From positions 1 through 10,396 of the forward strand of contig JACQVT010000726.1 of the NCBI GenBank assembly GCA_016209665.1: a stretch of DNA of 10,396 bases, read 5' to 3'. Position 1 is the stretch's first letter; every line of letters starts with the position of its first letter. The notes under the pieces are model-generated. The model was not told where the DNA came from and did not search any database. It saw only the letters and a list, made by a program, of their open reading frames with translations. The position numbers and the translations under genes were made by a program. Positions 1-6,449 of the stretch are shown piece by piece. Source of the stretch: Planctomycetota bacterium. GTDB taxonomy: Bacteria > Planctomycetota > Phycisphaerae > UBA1845 > PWPN01.

Positions 1-1
1 C

Positions 2-109
2 ACGTTCGTGATCGACAAGCAAGGTAAGATCGCTCAGGTCTTCGAGAAGGTCAAACCCGTCGGGCACGCCGAGGAAGTGCTGAGCTGGATCAAGGCGAAC
101 CTGCGATGA
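2..109 (+). CDS. bcp: Bcp-type peroxiredoxin, C-terminal fragment (5' end outside window)
   Basis: This is the 3' end of a gene that starts before the window. The frame beginning at base 2 gives 35 residues from TFVIDKQGKIAQVFEKVKP to the end KANLR and a TGA stop. 'FVID..GKI..VF.KVKP.GHAEEVL' is the typical C-terminal strand-helix end of the AhpC/TSA superfamily, closest to bacterioferritin-comigratory protein (Bcp/PrxQ), a thioredoxin-dependent thiol peroxidase that reduces peroxides in the cytoplasm. The catalytic cysteines lie upstream and cannot be seen. It runs in the same direction as the E1 dehydrogenase that follows, with about 110 nt between this stop and the preferred E1 start, so co-transcription is possible but not shown. 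Another AhpC/TSA-family protein cannot be excluded. Confidence 0.72.
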   Translation, partial: TFVIDKQGKIAQVFEKVKPVGHAEEVLSWIKANLR

Positions 110-142
110 TGCAAGAGGGGTACCGGGCAGTGGCGTGGCTGG

Positions 143-215
143 GCATTATCGGACAATGACCCTGGGGAGATCGCTGTCCCGACCGGGGCGGCGGGGGCGA
201 GTTGCCGATAATAGC
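143..215. repeat. Imperfect inverted repeat in front of the E1 gene
   Basis: The arm ATTATCGGACAA at 145-156 is answered by TTGCCGATAAT at 202-212, complementary apart from one unpaired base. A further GC/GC pair (143-144 with 214-215) forms past a bulged A at 213. The enclosed segment is about 45 nt and G/C-rich. The right arm ends 3 nt before the ATG at 219. It could be a leader hairpin that affects translation or an operator-like site. If translation begins at GTG 135 instead, it lies inside the coding region and may mean nothing. Confidence 0.4.
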
Positions 216-218
216 TGC

Positions 219-2291
219 ATGAGTTCGACCATCCTGACGGAGCGCCAACGAGCCAGCCATCGCCGCCGGAAGCCAGGTTCGCCGCCGGGTGAGGCTGCCG
301 GTGTTGCCGTCGTGGATGGCCACGATGTCCTGGGGGACATGCCGGCCCGCCCCGTGGGTATCGACCGCCGGCTGGTGGCCAAGGCCCTGACGATCCGCCG
401 CACGGAGGAACGCTTGCTCGATCTGTTCAGCCAGGGGCAGATAAGCGGCACCGTTCACACCTGCATCGGACAGGAATGGGTCGGCGTGGCCGTCGCCGAG
501 CAGCTTCGGCCCGGCGACTTTCTGTTCAGCAACCATCGGGGGCACGGCCATTACCTCGCGTGGACGGACGACGTCGAGGGGCTGCTCGCCGAACTGATGG
601 GCCGCGCAACCGGCGTGTGCGGCGGACGCGGCGGCAGTCAACATCTGTGCCGCGACGGTTTCTTCTCCAACGGCATTCAGGGCGGCACCGTTCCGGTGGC
701 GGCCGGGCTGGCGATGGCCCAATCGCTCGACGGCGGGACGGGGATCGCGGTCGTGTTCGTCGGCGACGGCACGCTCGGCGAAGGCGTGGTCTACGAGACG
801 CTCAACATCGCCGCCAGATGGTCGCTGCCGCTGCTCGTGGTGATCGAGGACAACGGTATCGCGCAGTCGACCGCGCGGACCGAGACGCTGGCGGGCGACG
901 TGCCCGGCCGGGCGGCGGCCTTCGGGCTCGACTACCTCGAGGCCACCACCGACGAGCCGGTCGAGCTTCTCGCCGCCGCCGGTGACGCGGTCCGGTGCGT
1001 GCGCGAGGCTCGACGGCCGCTCGTTCTGCACGTGCGGACCCGACGACTCAGACCGCACTCCAAGGGAGATGACACGCGCGATCCGGCGGCGCTGGCGGCG
1101 CTGGCCGCCGGCGATCCGTTGACTCGAGTCCTCGCGCCGGGTTCACCGGTGGTCCGTGAACTGCTGACGGCGATCGATGAGCGGCTCGACGCGGCCGTGG
1201 CCCGCGCCGCTGCCGCGCCGGTGGCGGGCATCGCATTCAGTGCCGAGGCCCGCGATGGGACGGAGGGTCGGTTGGTCTGGCAGCCGATCGCGTTTTCGCC
1301 GCGCCGGGTCGTCGACGCGATTCGCTACGCCCTGGCCGACGGCCTGGAGCGCGACGATCGAATCGTCCTCCTCGGCGAGGACTTGGGCGATCCGTACGGC
1401 GGGGCGTTCAAGATCACGGCCGGCTTGAGCAGCCGATTCGACGGCCGCGTGCTCAACACGCCCATCAGCGAGGCGGCGATCGTCGGGATCGGCAGCGGTC
1501 TGGCGATGGCCGGCTGGCGCCCGGTGGTCGAGATCATGTTCGGCGACTTTTTGATGCTCGCCGCCGATCAGATCGTCAACCATGCCGCCAAGTTCGCCTG
1601 GATGTACGACGGCAAGGTCCGCGTGCCCCTGGTCATCCGCACGCCGATGGGCGGCTACCGCGGCTACGGCCCCACGCACAGCCAATCACTGGAGAAGCAT
1701 CTGCTCGGTCTGCCCGGAACGCGGGTGGTGGCGGTCACGCATCGTTATTGCCCCGGCCTGATGTATCGGGCGCTGCTCGAAGGCAACGACCGGCCCACGC
1801 TGGTGGTGGAGAACAAGCTGCTGTACGGCCGCATGACCGACCCCACGCCGCCGCCGGGCCGGCGGATCGAGGCTTCGGCGGGGGAGTTCCCCACCGTGCG
1901 CATCGCCCCGCCCGGAGAGTGCCAATTAACTGTCGTGGCCTACGGCGGCATGGTTCCGCTCGCGGAATCGGCCGCCCGGGTACTGCACGACGATGAAGAC
2001 CTGGCCTGCGAACTGCTGATCCCGACGCAACTGTACCCGCTGGACCTAACTCCGGTGGTCGAATCGGTCCGGCGGACGGGCCGACTGCTCGTCGTCGAGG
2101 GGGGACAGGGCTTTGCGGGCTTCGCCGGCGAGCTGATCGCGCAGGTGGCGATCGAGGGAGGGCCGCCGGCACGTTTTGCCCGCGTCTGCGCTGGTGCGTG
2201 TCCCATCCCGGCTGCCCGATCGGCGGAGCAGCAGGCATTGCCGGACGTCGAACGGATTCTGACCTCCGCCAAAAACTTGGCACTCGCCTGA
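219..2291 (+). CDS. Fused alpha/beta E1 component of a 2-oxoacid dehydrogenase (TPP-dependent)
   Basis: This is the E1 decarboxylase of a 2-oxoacid dehydrogenase complex, with the normally separate alpha and beta chains in one polypeptide of 690 residues. E1 uses thiamine pyrophosphate to decarboxylate a 2-oxoacid and passes the acyl group to lipoyl-E2. Numbering from the longer GTG-135 reading (718 aa), the alpha half holds NHRGHGHY (133-140), the TPP/Mg motif GDG (210-212) through EDN (238-240), and the loop HSKGDDTRD (308-316). A linker near 340-385 leads to the beta half, with NTPISEAA (441-448; Glu446 fits the TPP-activating Glu), GYGPTHSQSLE (510-520; His515 fits the active-site His) and a transketolase-C-like domain (about 590-710). 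I chose ATG 219 because the preceding residues are basic low-complexity sequence; GTG 135 and ATG 156 are in frame, and none has a clear SD. The substrate (pyruvate, branched-chain 2-oxoacid or acetoin-type) cannot be told. No E2 or E3 is nearby. Confidence 0.9.
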   Translation: MSSTILTERQRASHRRRKPGSPPGEAAGVAVVDGHDVLGDMPARPVGIDRRLVAKALTIRRTEERLLDLFSQGQISGTVHTCIGQEWVGVAVAEQLRPGDFLFSNHRGHGHYLAWTDDVEGLLAELMGRATGVCGGRGGSQHLCRDGFFSNGIQGGTVPVAAGLAMAQSLDGGTGIAVVFVGDGTLGEGVVYETLNIAARWSLPLLVVIEDNGIAQSTARTETLAGDVPGRAAAFGLDYLEATTDEPVELLAAAGDAVRCVREARRPLVLHVRTRRLRPHSKGDDTRDPAALAALAAGDPLTRVLAPGSPVVRELLTAIDERLDAAVARAAAAPVAGIAFSAEARDGTEGRLVWQPIAFSPRRVVDAIRYALADGLERDDRIVLLGEDLGDPYGGAFKITAGLSSRFDGRVLNTPISEAAIVGIGSGLAMAGWRPVVEIMFGDFLMLAADQIVNHAAKFAWMYDGKVRVPLVIRTPMGGYRGYGPTHSQSLEKHLLGLPGTRVVAVTHRYCPGLMYRALLEGNDRPTLVVENKLLYGRMTDPTPPPGRRIEASAGEFPTVRIAPPGECQLTVVAYGGMVPLAESAARVLHDDEDLACELLIPTQLYPLDLTPVVESVRRTGRLLVVEGGQGFAGFAGELIAQVAIEGGPPARFARVCAGACPIPAARSAEQQALPDVERILTSAKNLALA

Positions 2292-2357
2292 TCCGGCCGG
2301 CGCGGCGGATCACGACCCACCGACGCATTGGCCGTACATCGTGAAACCCTGGAGAAC

Positions 2358-2391
2358 GGACCGGCTGGAAGCCGGTCCCACACAGGTGTGG
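2358..2391. repeat. Two back-to-back intergenic palindromes, possible bidirectional terminator
   Basis: The first is a perfect 9-bp stem, GGACCGGCT (2358-2366) with AGCCGGTCC (2370-2378), around a GGA loop. The second follows at once: CCACAC (2378-2383) with GTGTGG (2386-2391). The pair lies between the convergent E1 and ClpS genes. The minus-strand reading contains CGTGFQPV, a peptide I know as a frequent spurious translation of intergenic palindromes in planctomycete genomes, so it is probably one copy of a dispersed repeat. No T-run follows on the plus strand. It could stop transcription from both sides, but this is not shown. Confidence 0.55.
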
Positions 2392-2431
2392 AGAAGCACT
2401 GCGAGGTAGACAGAAAAACCGAGGCCGGCGA

Positions 2432-2773
2432 TCAGTCCCCGGGCTCGGCCGTGACGGTGACATTGCAGGAGGCAAACTGCTCGACGTAGAGTTCCGCCCG
2501 CTCCTGGTGCGTGACCAGCAGCAGGGCCACGCCCTTTTCGTGGGCCTCGAGTGCCCGCAACACCGCGTCCTCCTTGGTCAGCGGCGTAAGCTTCCGCAGC
2601 GTCTTGACCACGTCATCGATCACGTTGACGTCGTCGTTGTGCAGCAGCACCCGCCACGGGGGAAGAGTCCGTGGTTTGGAGGGCGCCGGCGACCGGCGGG
2701 GCAGGGACTTGGCCGAGCTGCTCGACGCCCCACCTTGCTCCTCGATCGCGCTATTCTCATCTCGTTCGGTCAT
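2432..2773 (-). CDS. clpS: ATP-dependent Clp protease adaptor ClpS
   Basis: This is the cytoplasmic adaptor that binds proteins with destabilising N-terminal residues and hands them to a ClpAP- or ClpCP-type protease. The protein has 113 residues. The first 35 or so are a Ser/Pro-rich, probably disordered tail, which in the family inserts into the Clp ATPase. The core begins at PPWRVLLHNDDVN, with the NDD motif that holds the substrate amino group, and continues through ALEAHEKG, where the His matches the conserved pocket His of E. coli ClpS (AVHYQG). The ATG at 2773 is preferred because GGAGGT lies 8 nt upstream; the TTG two codons earlier is only 2 nt from that SD. Pocket positions differ from E. 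coli (NDDVNVI against NDDYTPM), as is common outside proteobacteria. It stands alone, convergent with E1 and divergent from the beta-helix gene. Confidence 0.93.
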   Translation of the reverse strand: MTERDENSAIEEQGGASSSSAKSLPRRSPAPSKPRTLPPWRVLLHNDDVNVIDDVVKTLRKLTPLTKEDAVLRALEAHEKGVALLLVTHQERAELYVEQFASCNVTVTAEPGD

Positions 2774-3095
2774 GCCCAACCACCTCCGCCAATCCAGGAT
2801 TCCCGCCCCTCATGGTACCCCGCGAGAATCCGCACTTACCAGCGGATTATACCCGCAAGGCATCTCCATTTCCAAGCACGGGAACCGCGGCAACGACCGC
2901 TTTATCGGACCTATTTGGTGCTCGATGGCTTCAAGGCCCCCCGATCGTGCGACCGATACCTTTAACACCGGCAGGGCGGTTGTGACCACCCCGCGACGTG
3001 TGGTCCGGCGGTGATTTGCGGCCCACGAAACCCGGCAGCAGCCCCGAACTGCCGCCACCCGTCCGCCGACCGGCCGCCGATGGAACTCTGACCTG
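2774..3095. other. Divergent intergenic region between clpS and the beta-helix gene
   Basis: These 322 nt separate two divergently transcribed genes. The clpS side holds an SD and a good sigma-70-like promoter, listed separately. I see no convincing promoter for the plus-strand gene; GATACCTTTAACA near 2954-2966 is only a weak -10 candidate. The short reading frames across it overlap each other in several frames and have no recognisable domain, so I call no gene here. No tRNA or clear hairpin was seen. Confidence 0.6.
2846..2875 (-). promoter_or_regulatory. Probable sigma-70-type promoter of clpS
   Basis: Read on the minus strand, TTGGAA (2875-2870), an 18-nt spacer and a perfect TATAAT (2851-2846) stand about 75 nt upstream of the clpS ATG. 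The -10 matches the consensus fully and the -35 at four of six positions. Transcription would start near 2839 and give a leader of about 65 nt. The match is to the E. coli consensus; whether this host's main sigma factor uses the same boxes is an assumption. Confidence 0.5.
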
Positions 3096-5339
3096 ATGGG
3101 GATACCAAGCCGACGACCGTACCGCGGTGCCGTGCGCCTGGCGGGAGCCCTGCTGGTGGTCGGGCTGTTGCTGCTGCCGGCCGGGTTGACCGATTCCGCA
3201 TCCACCGCCAGCCGCGCGGGGCGGTCTGGCCGTGGCATCGTCGTCAACACTGCTGCCGCGCAACCGACCGCCGACCAGATCAACCTGGCCCGGGCCCTCG
3301 CGATGGCAGCAGAAGACCCGGCGGACAACGTCATCCGCTTCGACCCGGCGGTGTTCCGGGTGCCGATCACCATCAGCCTCACTGAGCCGATTGCGCCCCC
3401 GGAAGGAGGGGGTAAAGACCGTATCGAAGGCCCCTCGGGCGGGGCCGCGGTGACGCTGGATGCGTCGGCCTGCCCCGATGCGGGTGTGCTGGTGGGCGAC
3501 GGGGCGAGCCTGACGCTCGTCAACCTCATCATCCAAGGAGGCAAGGACCGGGCCGTCCTGCTTAAGGACAAGGGCAGCCTGAGCCTGCACGACGTCACCA
3601 TCCGCAGCGCCGGCGGCCCCGGCATCGCGCTATTCGGCGAGGCCCGGGCGGATCTCGCCCGGTGCCGGCTGGTTGCCAACCAGACGCACGGCCTCGAAGT
3701 TCACGGCGAGTGCGCGGTGGTGCTTCGCGACGTGGAGATCAGCGGCGGCGGCCAATCGGGCATCGCGGGCTTCGATCGGTCGAGCGTGACCGCGGCCAAC
3801 AGCCGGCTGGACCGCAACGGCCACTGGAACGTGGTGCTGACCGGCCAAGCCCGGGCCGACCTGGACGGCTGCACGCTGTCGGGGGCTGAGTTCGCCAATG
3901 TCGACGTCAGCGAGTCCGCCCGGCTGGCCTTGCGGAACTCCACGCTCGAGCAAGGCCGGCGTTTCGGCCTGTTCGCCACCGGCCAGTCGTCCGTCGACAT
4001 GGCCGGTGGGGGCATTCGCCGTCACGCCAGCCGCGGCATCGAGATGCAGGACAGCGCCCGCCTGGTCATGCAGGCGGCCGAGGTCGACGGCAGCGGCGAC
4101 TACGGCGTGATCCTGTTCGAGCAGTGCTCGATCCGCGCGGTGGCCTGCAAGTTCACGCGCAACGCCGGACACGGCGTGAGCCTGCGGGGCCGGGCCACCG
4201 GCGATTTCAAGGGCTGCCTGTTTTCGCGCAACCGCTACAGCGGCCTGGGCTGCCTCGATGCCCGCGACGGCGGGGCGGTGGCGGCGACGCAGTGCATCTT
4301 CCAGGGCAACGGCATGAGGCCCATCTATCGCGGGCCGCTGCACCTCGATCCGCTCGTGCCCACGCCGTTGTCGATCGATGACGAGACGGTTGCCTGCCTG
4401 GCCGATCCGAGGGCGACGGTCGAGCTGTATCTCGACCGGGCCGGTGAGGCCGCGCGGTATCTCAAGACCCTCCAGGCGGATGAGCAGGGGCGCTTCCGAG
4501 TGGACCGGGCCGCGGTGCCCGACGGCTGGGTGATGACCGCGTCCGCGACCGCGAGCGGTTCGACCAGCGAGTTCAACGTCGTGGCCGGCGCATCATCGGC
4601 CGACGCGATGGGCGCGCTGCTGGCGCATACCGGTCCGCTGTCGGACATCGGGGGCGACGCCGACCTGGACGGCGGTCTGCGTCGATGGCGGACGGGGACG
4701 AAGCTCATCCTGCACGTCGCCAATCCGCCGAGCGTGGCCGTCGAGCGCTACGCGCGGTTCGTCACCGAGCACGTCGTGGACTGGACCCGGGGCGCGGTGC
4801 GGGCCGAGCTGTGCGTGGGGGCGGCCGTCCCATCGTCGCGCGACGCCGTGGTGGTGCCCGTTCGGTACCTGTCGCCGGATGCCGAGGCCCTCTTGGGCCG
4901 CGGCGGTGTGACGTTCATGAAGTGGGACGGCCAGGGCTACTTCATGTCGCCGATGCGGATTCTGCTCGCCACCGGCGCCGACCCGCGGGAGACCTGCCCC
5001 CGCGTGCTGGCCCACGAGTTCGGCCACGTGCTCGGTTTGTGTCACGCCCGGGTCGGACTATTGTCACGAATGCAGGGTTCGACGCCGCCCACCGATGCGT
5101 TCGTCAACGACTTCTCGCCGATGTTCACGTTCTATGACGTACAGGCCCTGCACGTCCTGAGCAACCCGCGTTGGGGCGGCCCGGCCACGCTTCGCCAGCT
5201 CGTGGCGGCCGGTGCCCTGCCCCCCGCCCCCACGGGCACCACCGTGGCCAGCCTCCAACCCACCGCCGTCCGCCCGACCTACAGTCCGCCACCGGCCCAG
5301 GCCCAGCCCGCCGGGCCCCAGCCGGCCCATCGGCCGTGA
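3096..5339 (+). CDS. Secreted right-handed beta-helix protein with metzincin-type zinc peptidase site
   Basis: This is an exported 747-residue protein. Residues 1-30 form a signal peptide: RRPYR, then a hydrophobic run LAGALLVVGLLLLPAG. Residues 55-130 resemble the cap of NosD/pectate-lyase-like helices (NVIRFDPAVF, then IEGPSGGAAVTLD). Residues 130-410 hold about a dozen rungs of 22-25 residues with the pattern G-[IV]-x-[LV]-x-[GD]-x-[AS]-x-[AV]-x-[LV]-x-x-[CS]. Residues 435-495 match the small Ig-like module often found after such helices (VELYLDRAGEA, then TASATASGSTSEFN). The region 530-690 has HEFGHVLGLCH at 640-650, which is HExxHxxGxxH, the three-His zinc site with catalytic Glu641 of metzincins, and Met659 in LLSRMQG as a plausible Met-turn. 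The Pro-rich tail (707-747) may be a linker or wall-spanning piece. A cell-surface or secreted protease, with the helix binding a glycan or partner, is inferred. The GGA before the ATG is a poor SD. Confidence 0.82.
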   Translation: MGIPSRRPYRGAVRLAGALLVVGLLLLPAGLTDSASTASRAGRSGRGIVVNTAAAQPTADQINLARALAMAAEDPADNVIRFDPAVFRVPITISLTEPIAPPEGGGKDRIEGPSGGAAVTLDASACPDAGVLVGDGASLTLVNLIIQGGKDRAVLLKDKGSLSLHDVTIRSAGGPGIALFGEARADLARCRLVANQTHGLEVHGECAVVLRDVEISGGGQSGIAGFDRSSVTAANSRLDRNGHWNVVLTGQARADLDGCTLSGAEFANVDVSESARLALRNSTLEQGRRFGLFATGQSSVDMAGGGIRRHASRGIEMQDSARLVMQAAEVDGSGDYGVILFEQCSIRAVACKFTRNAGHGVSLRGRATGDFKGCLFSRNRYSGLGCLDARDGGAVAATQCIFQGNGMRPIYRGPLHLDPLVPTPLSIDDETVACLADPRATVELYLDRAGEAARYLKTLQADEQGRFRVDRAAVPDGWVMTASATASGSTSEFNVVAGASSADAMGALLAHTGPLSDIGGDADLDGGLRRWRTGTKLILHVANPPSVAVERYARFVTEHVVDWTRGAVRAELCVGAAVPSSRDAVVVPVRYLSPDAEALLGRGGVTFMKWDGQGYFMSPMRILLATGADPRETCPRVLAHEFGHVLGLCHARVGLLSRMQGSTPPTDAFVNDFSPMFTFYDVQALHVLSNPRWGGPATLRQLVAAGALPPAPTGTTVASLQPTAVRPTYSPPPAQAQPAGPQPAHRP

Positions 5340-5443
5340 CGACTTGCGGCCTGTGGCTTGCGGCCATAGACCGTAATCGCTCCGCCGAGTGTCCGGGCGT
5401 CGGGCAGGCCGGCTGTTGACCTCATGGCGTAAGCCCTTTGCGG

Positions 5444-5486
5444 CGTTCTGCACAGAGGGACATCTTCTATCCCTTTGTGCAGAACG
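5444..5486. repeat. Strong 17-bp hairpin between convergent genes
   Basis: The left arm CGTTCTGCACAGAGGGA (5444-5460) pairs with TCCCTTTGTGCAGAACG (5470-5486) across a 9-nt loop. The single mismatch becomes a G-U pair in plus-strand RNA and an A-C mismatch in minus-strand RNA. It lies about 105 nt after the beta-helix gene and 70 nt after the SWIM gene, which converge on it. No T-run follows on either strand, so it is not a textbook Rho-independent terminator. It may be a bidirectional terminator, an mRNA 3'-end stabiliser or a small palindromic element. CCCTTTG at 5434-5440 can pair with 5453-5459 as a competing stem. Confidence 0.6.
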
Positions 5487-5555
5487 GTTGGGGACGCCCG
5501 GCGGCGGCCGCCCCAGATGGATGGGTCGATGATCAGCAGGCACGGGGGCAGGCTG

Positions 5556-6446
5556 TCAAGTCCGCTTGCCGGCCGGCTGTCTCGCGCGGGCGGGCTTGGT
5601 TTCGATTCGCTTGGGAATGGCCGGCGGCACGGTTCGCCGCGCCGCGCCTCTCGCCGGTCGGCCCTGGCGAGGCGCGGTGGACCCGCGAGTCTTGGAGCGT
5701 GTGGTTGCGGCCGTCGCCTTCGCAGGCGTCGTGGGAGCTATGTCGATGCCGAACACCTCGGACAGCGCGCTCTCGTCCAACGTTCGGCGGTCCGTCTTGC
5801 TGGCCTTGGTCACGATCGCCTTGGCGGCATCGGCAGATACCAGTTCCGTGTGATCGACGCCGCGCAACACGAACAGCAATTCGGGCTTCTCGTCCAGCCG
5901 GGCGCCGACGCCGTAGAGCACCGCGGCCACGTGCTTGCACATCTCCGCCCAGTCCGGGCAGGAGCAATCGAGGCCGATTTCCCCCGGGTGCGGGAACAGG
6001 CCGCGGTCCTTGTCGGTGACGACGGCCATCACGTGGTCGGAGAGTCTGCCCTGGAGAAGCTCCAGCAGCGAACCCACCTGGCCCGCACACGATTCCCTGA
6101 CCCTCCGCCACTTCTGCTTCGGCAGCGCCTTGATCGTGACCTGAATATCGTAGATCTCCGATCCACTGACCTTGGCCGCGATCTTGCCCTTTTGGATGTC
6201 CAGATGGCACACCGAGCCGTTCCGCACGTAGGTCCGGCCGCGAGGCAGGCGGTTCTCGAAGTCGCTGAACTTCTCGAGGTGCTCGCACCAGGATCGGCCC
6301 CAGAACGTACGGGCGATCTGCCGCCCCTCGATCCGCACCGGCTGGATGTTGACCCCCTTCTTCCGCAGCTTCTCCATCTGCATGAAAGCCTGGGCTCGTC
6401 GCCTCGCCACCGGCACGTACGGCCGCCACGCCCATCCGTAAGCCAT
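5556..6446 (-). CDS. SWIM zinc-finger protein, partner of the SNF2 helicase
   Basis: This 296-residue protein carries a SWIM zinc finger, C161-S-C163 then C170-K-H172 (CxCx6CxH, in LDCSCPDWAEMCKH), which binds zinc and is thought to contact DNA or protein. Residues 45-115 are the conserved lead-in of bacterial SWIM proteins (ARTFWGRSWCEHLE, then RLPRGRTYVRNGSV). Residues 240-296 are an Ala/Pro/Arg/Lys-rich basic tail that looks disordered and could bind nucleic acid. The ATG lies 3 nt after the stop of the SNF2 gene, and GGAGG sits 8 nt upstream inside the end of that gene, so the two are translationally coupled. SNF2 plus SWIM neighbours occur in many bacteria (for example B. subtilis ywqA-ywqB). 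The role is unproven; a joint chromatin-remodelling-like or DNA-repair function is an inference. Confidence 0.88.
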   Translation of the reverse strand: MAYGWAWRPYVPVARRRAQAFMQMEKLRKKGVNIQPVRIEGRQIARTFWGRSWCEHLEKFSDFENRLPRGRTYVRNGSVCHLDIQKGKIAAKVSGSEIYDIQVTIKALPKQKWRRVRESCAGQVGSLLELLQGRLSDHVMAVVTDKDRGLFPHPGEIGLDCSCPDWAEMCKHVAAVLYGVGARLDEKPELLFVLRGVDHTELVSADAAKAIVTKASKTDRRTLDESALSEVFGIDIAPTTPAKATAATTRSKTRGSTAPRQGRPARGAARRTVPPAIPKRIETKPARARQPAGKRT

Positions 6447-6449
6447 GTG

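Noticed and set aside
90..1685. Minus-strand open frames across the E1 gene (322 and 180 codons)
   Set aside because: They are opposite the well-supported alpha and beta E1 domains, and their low-complexity translations resemble no family.
2954..2966. A promoter for the beta-helix gene
   Set aside because: GATACCTTTAACA is only a loose -10 match and has no -35 at the right distance.
2507..3014. Plus-strand frames spanning clpS and the divergent spacer
   Set aside because: They overlap clpS in antisense and each other in several frames, have no SD and no recognisable domain.
5444..5486. Calling the hairpin a classical Rho-independent terminator
   Set aside because: The base of the stem is not followed by a T-run on either strand, so it is listed as a hairpin with possible terminator function only.
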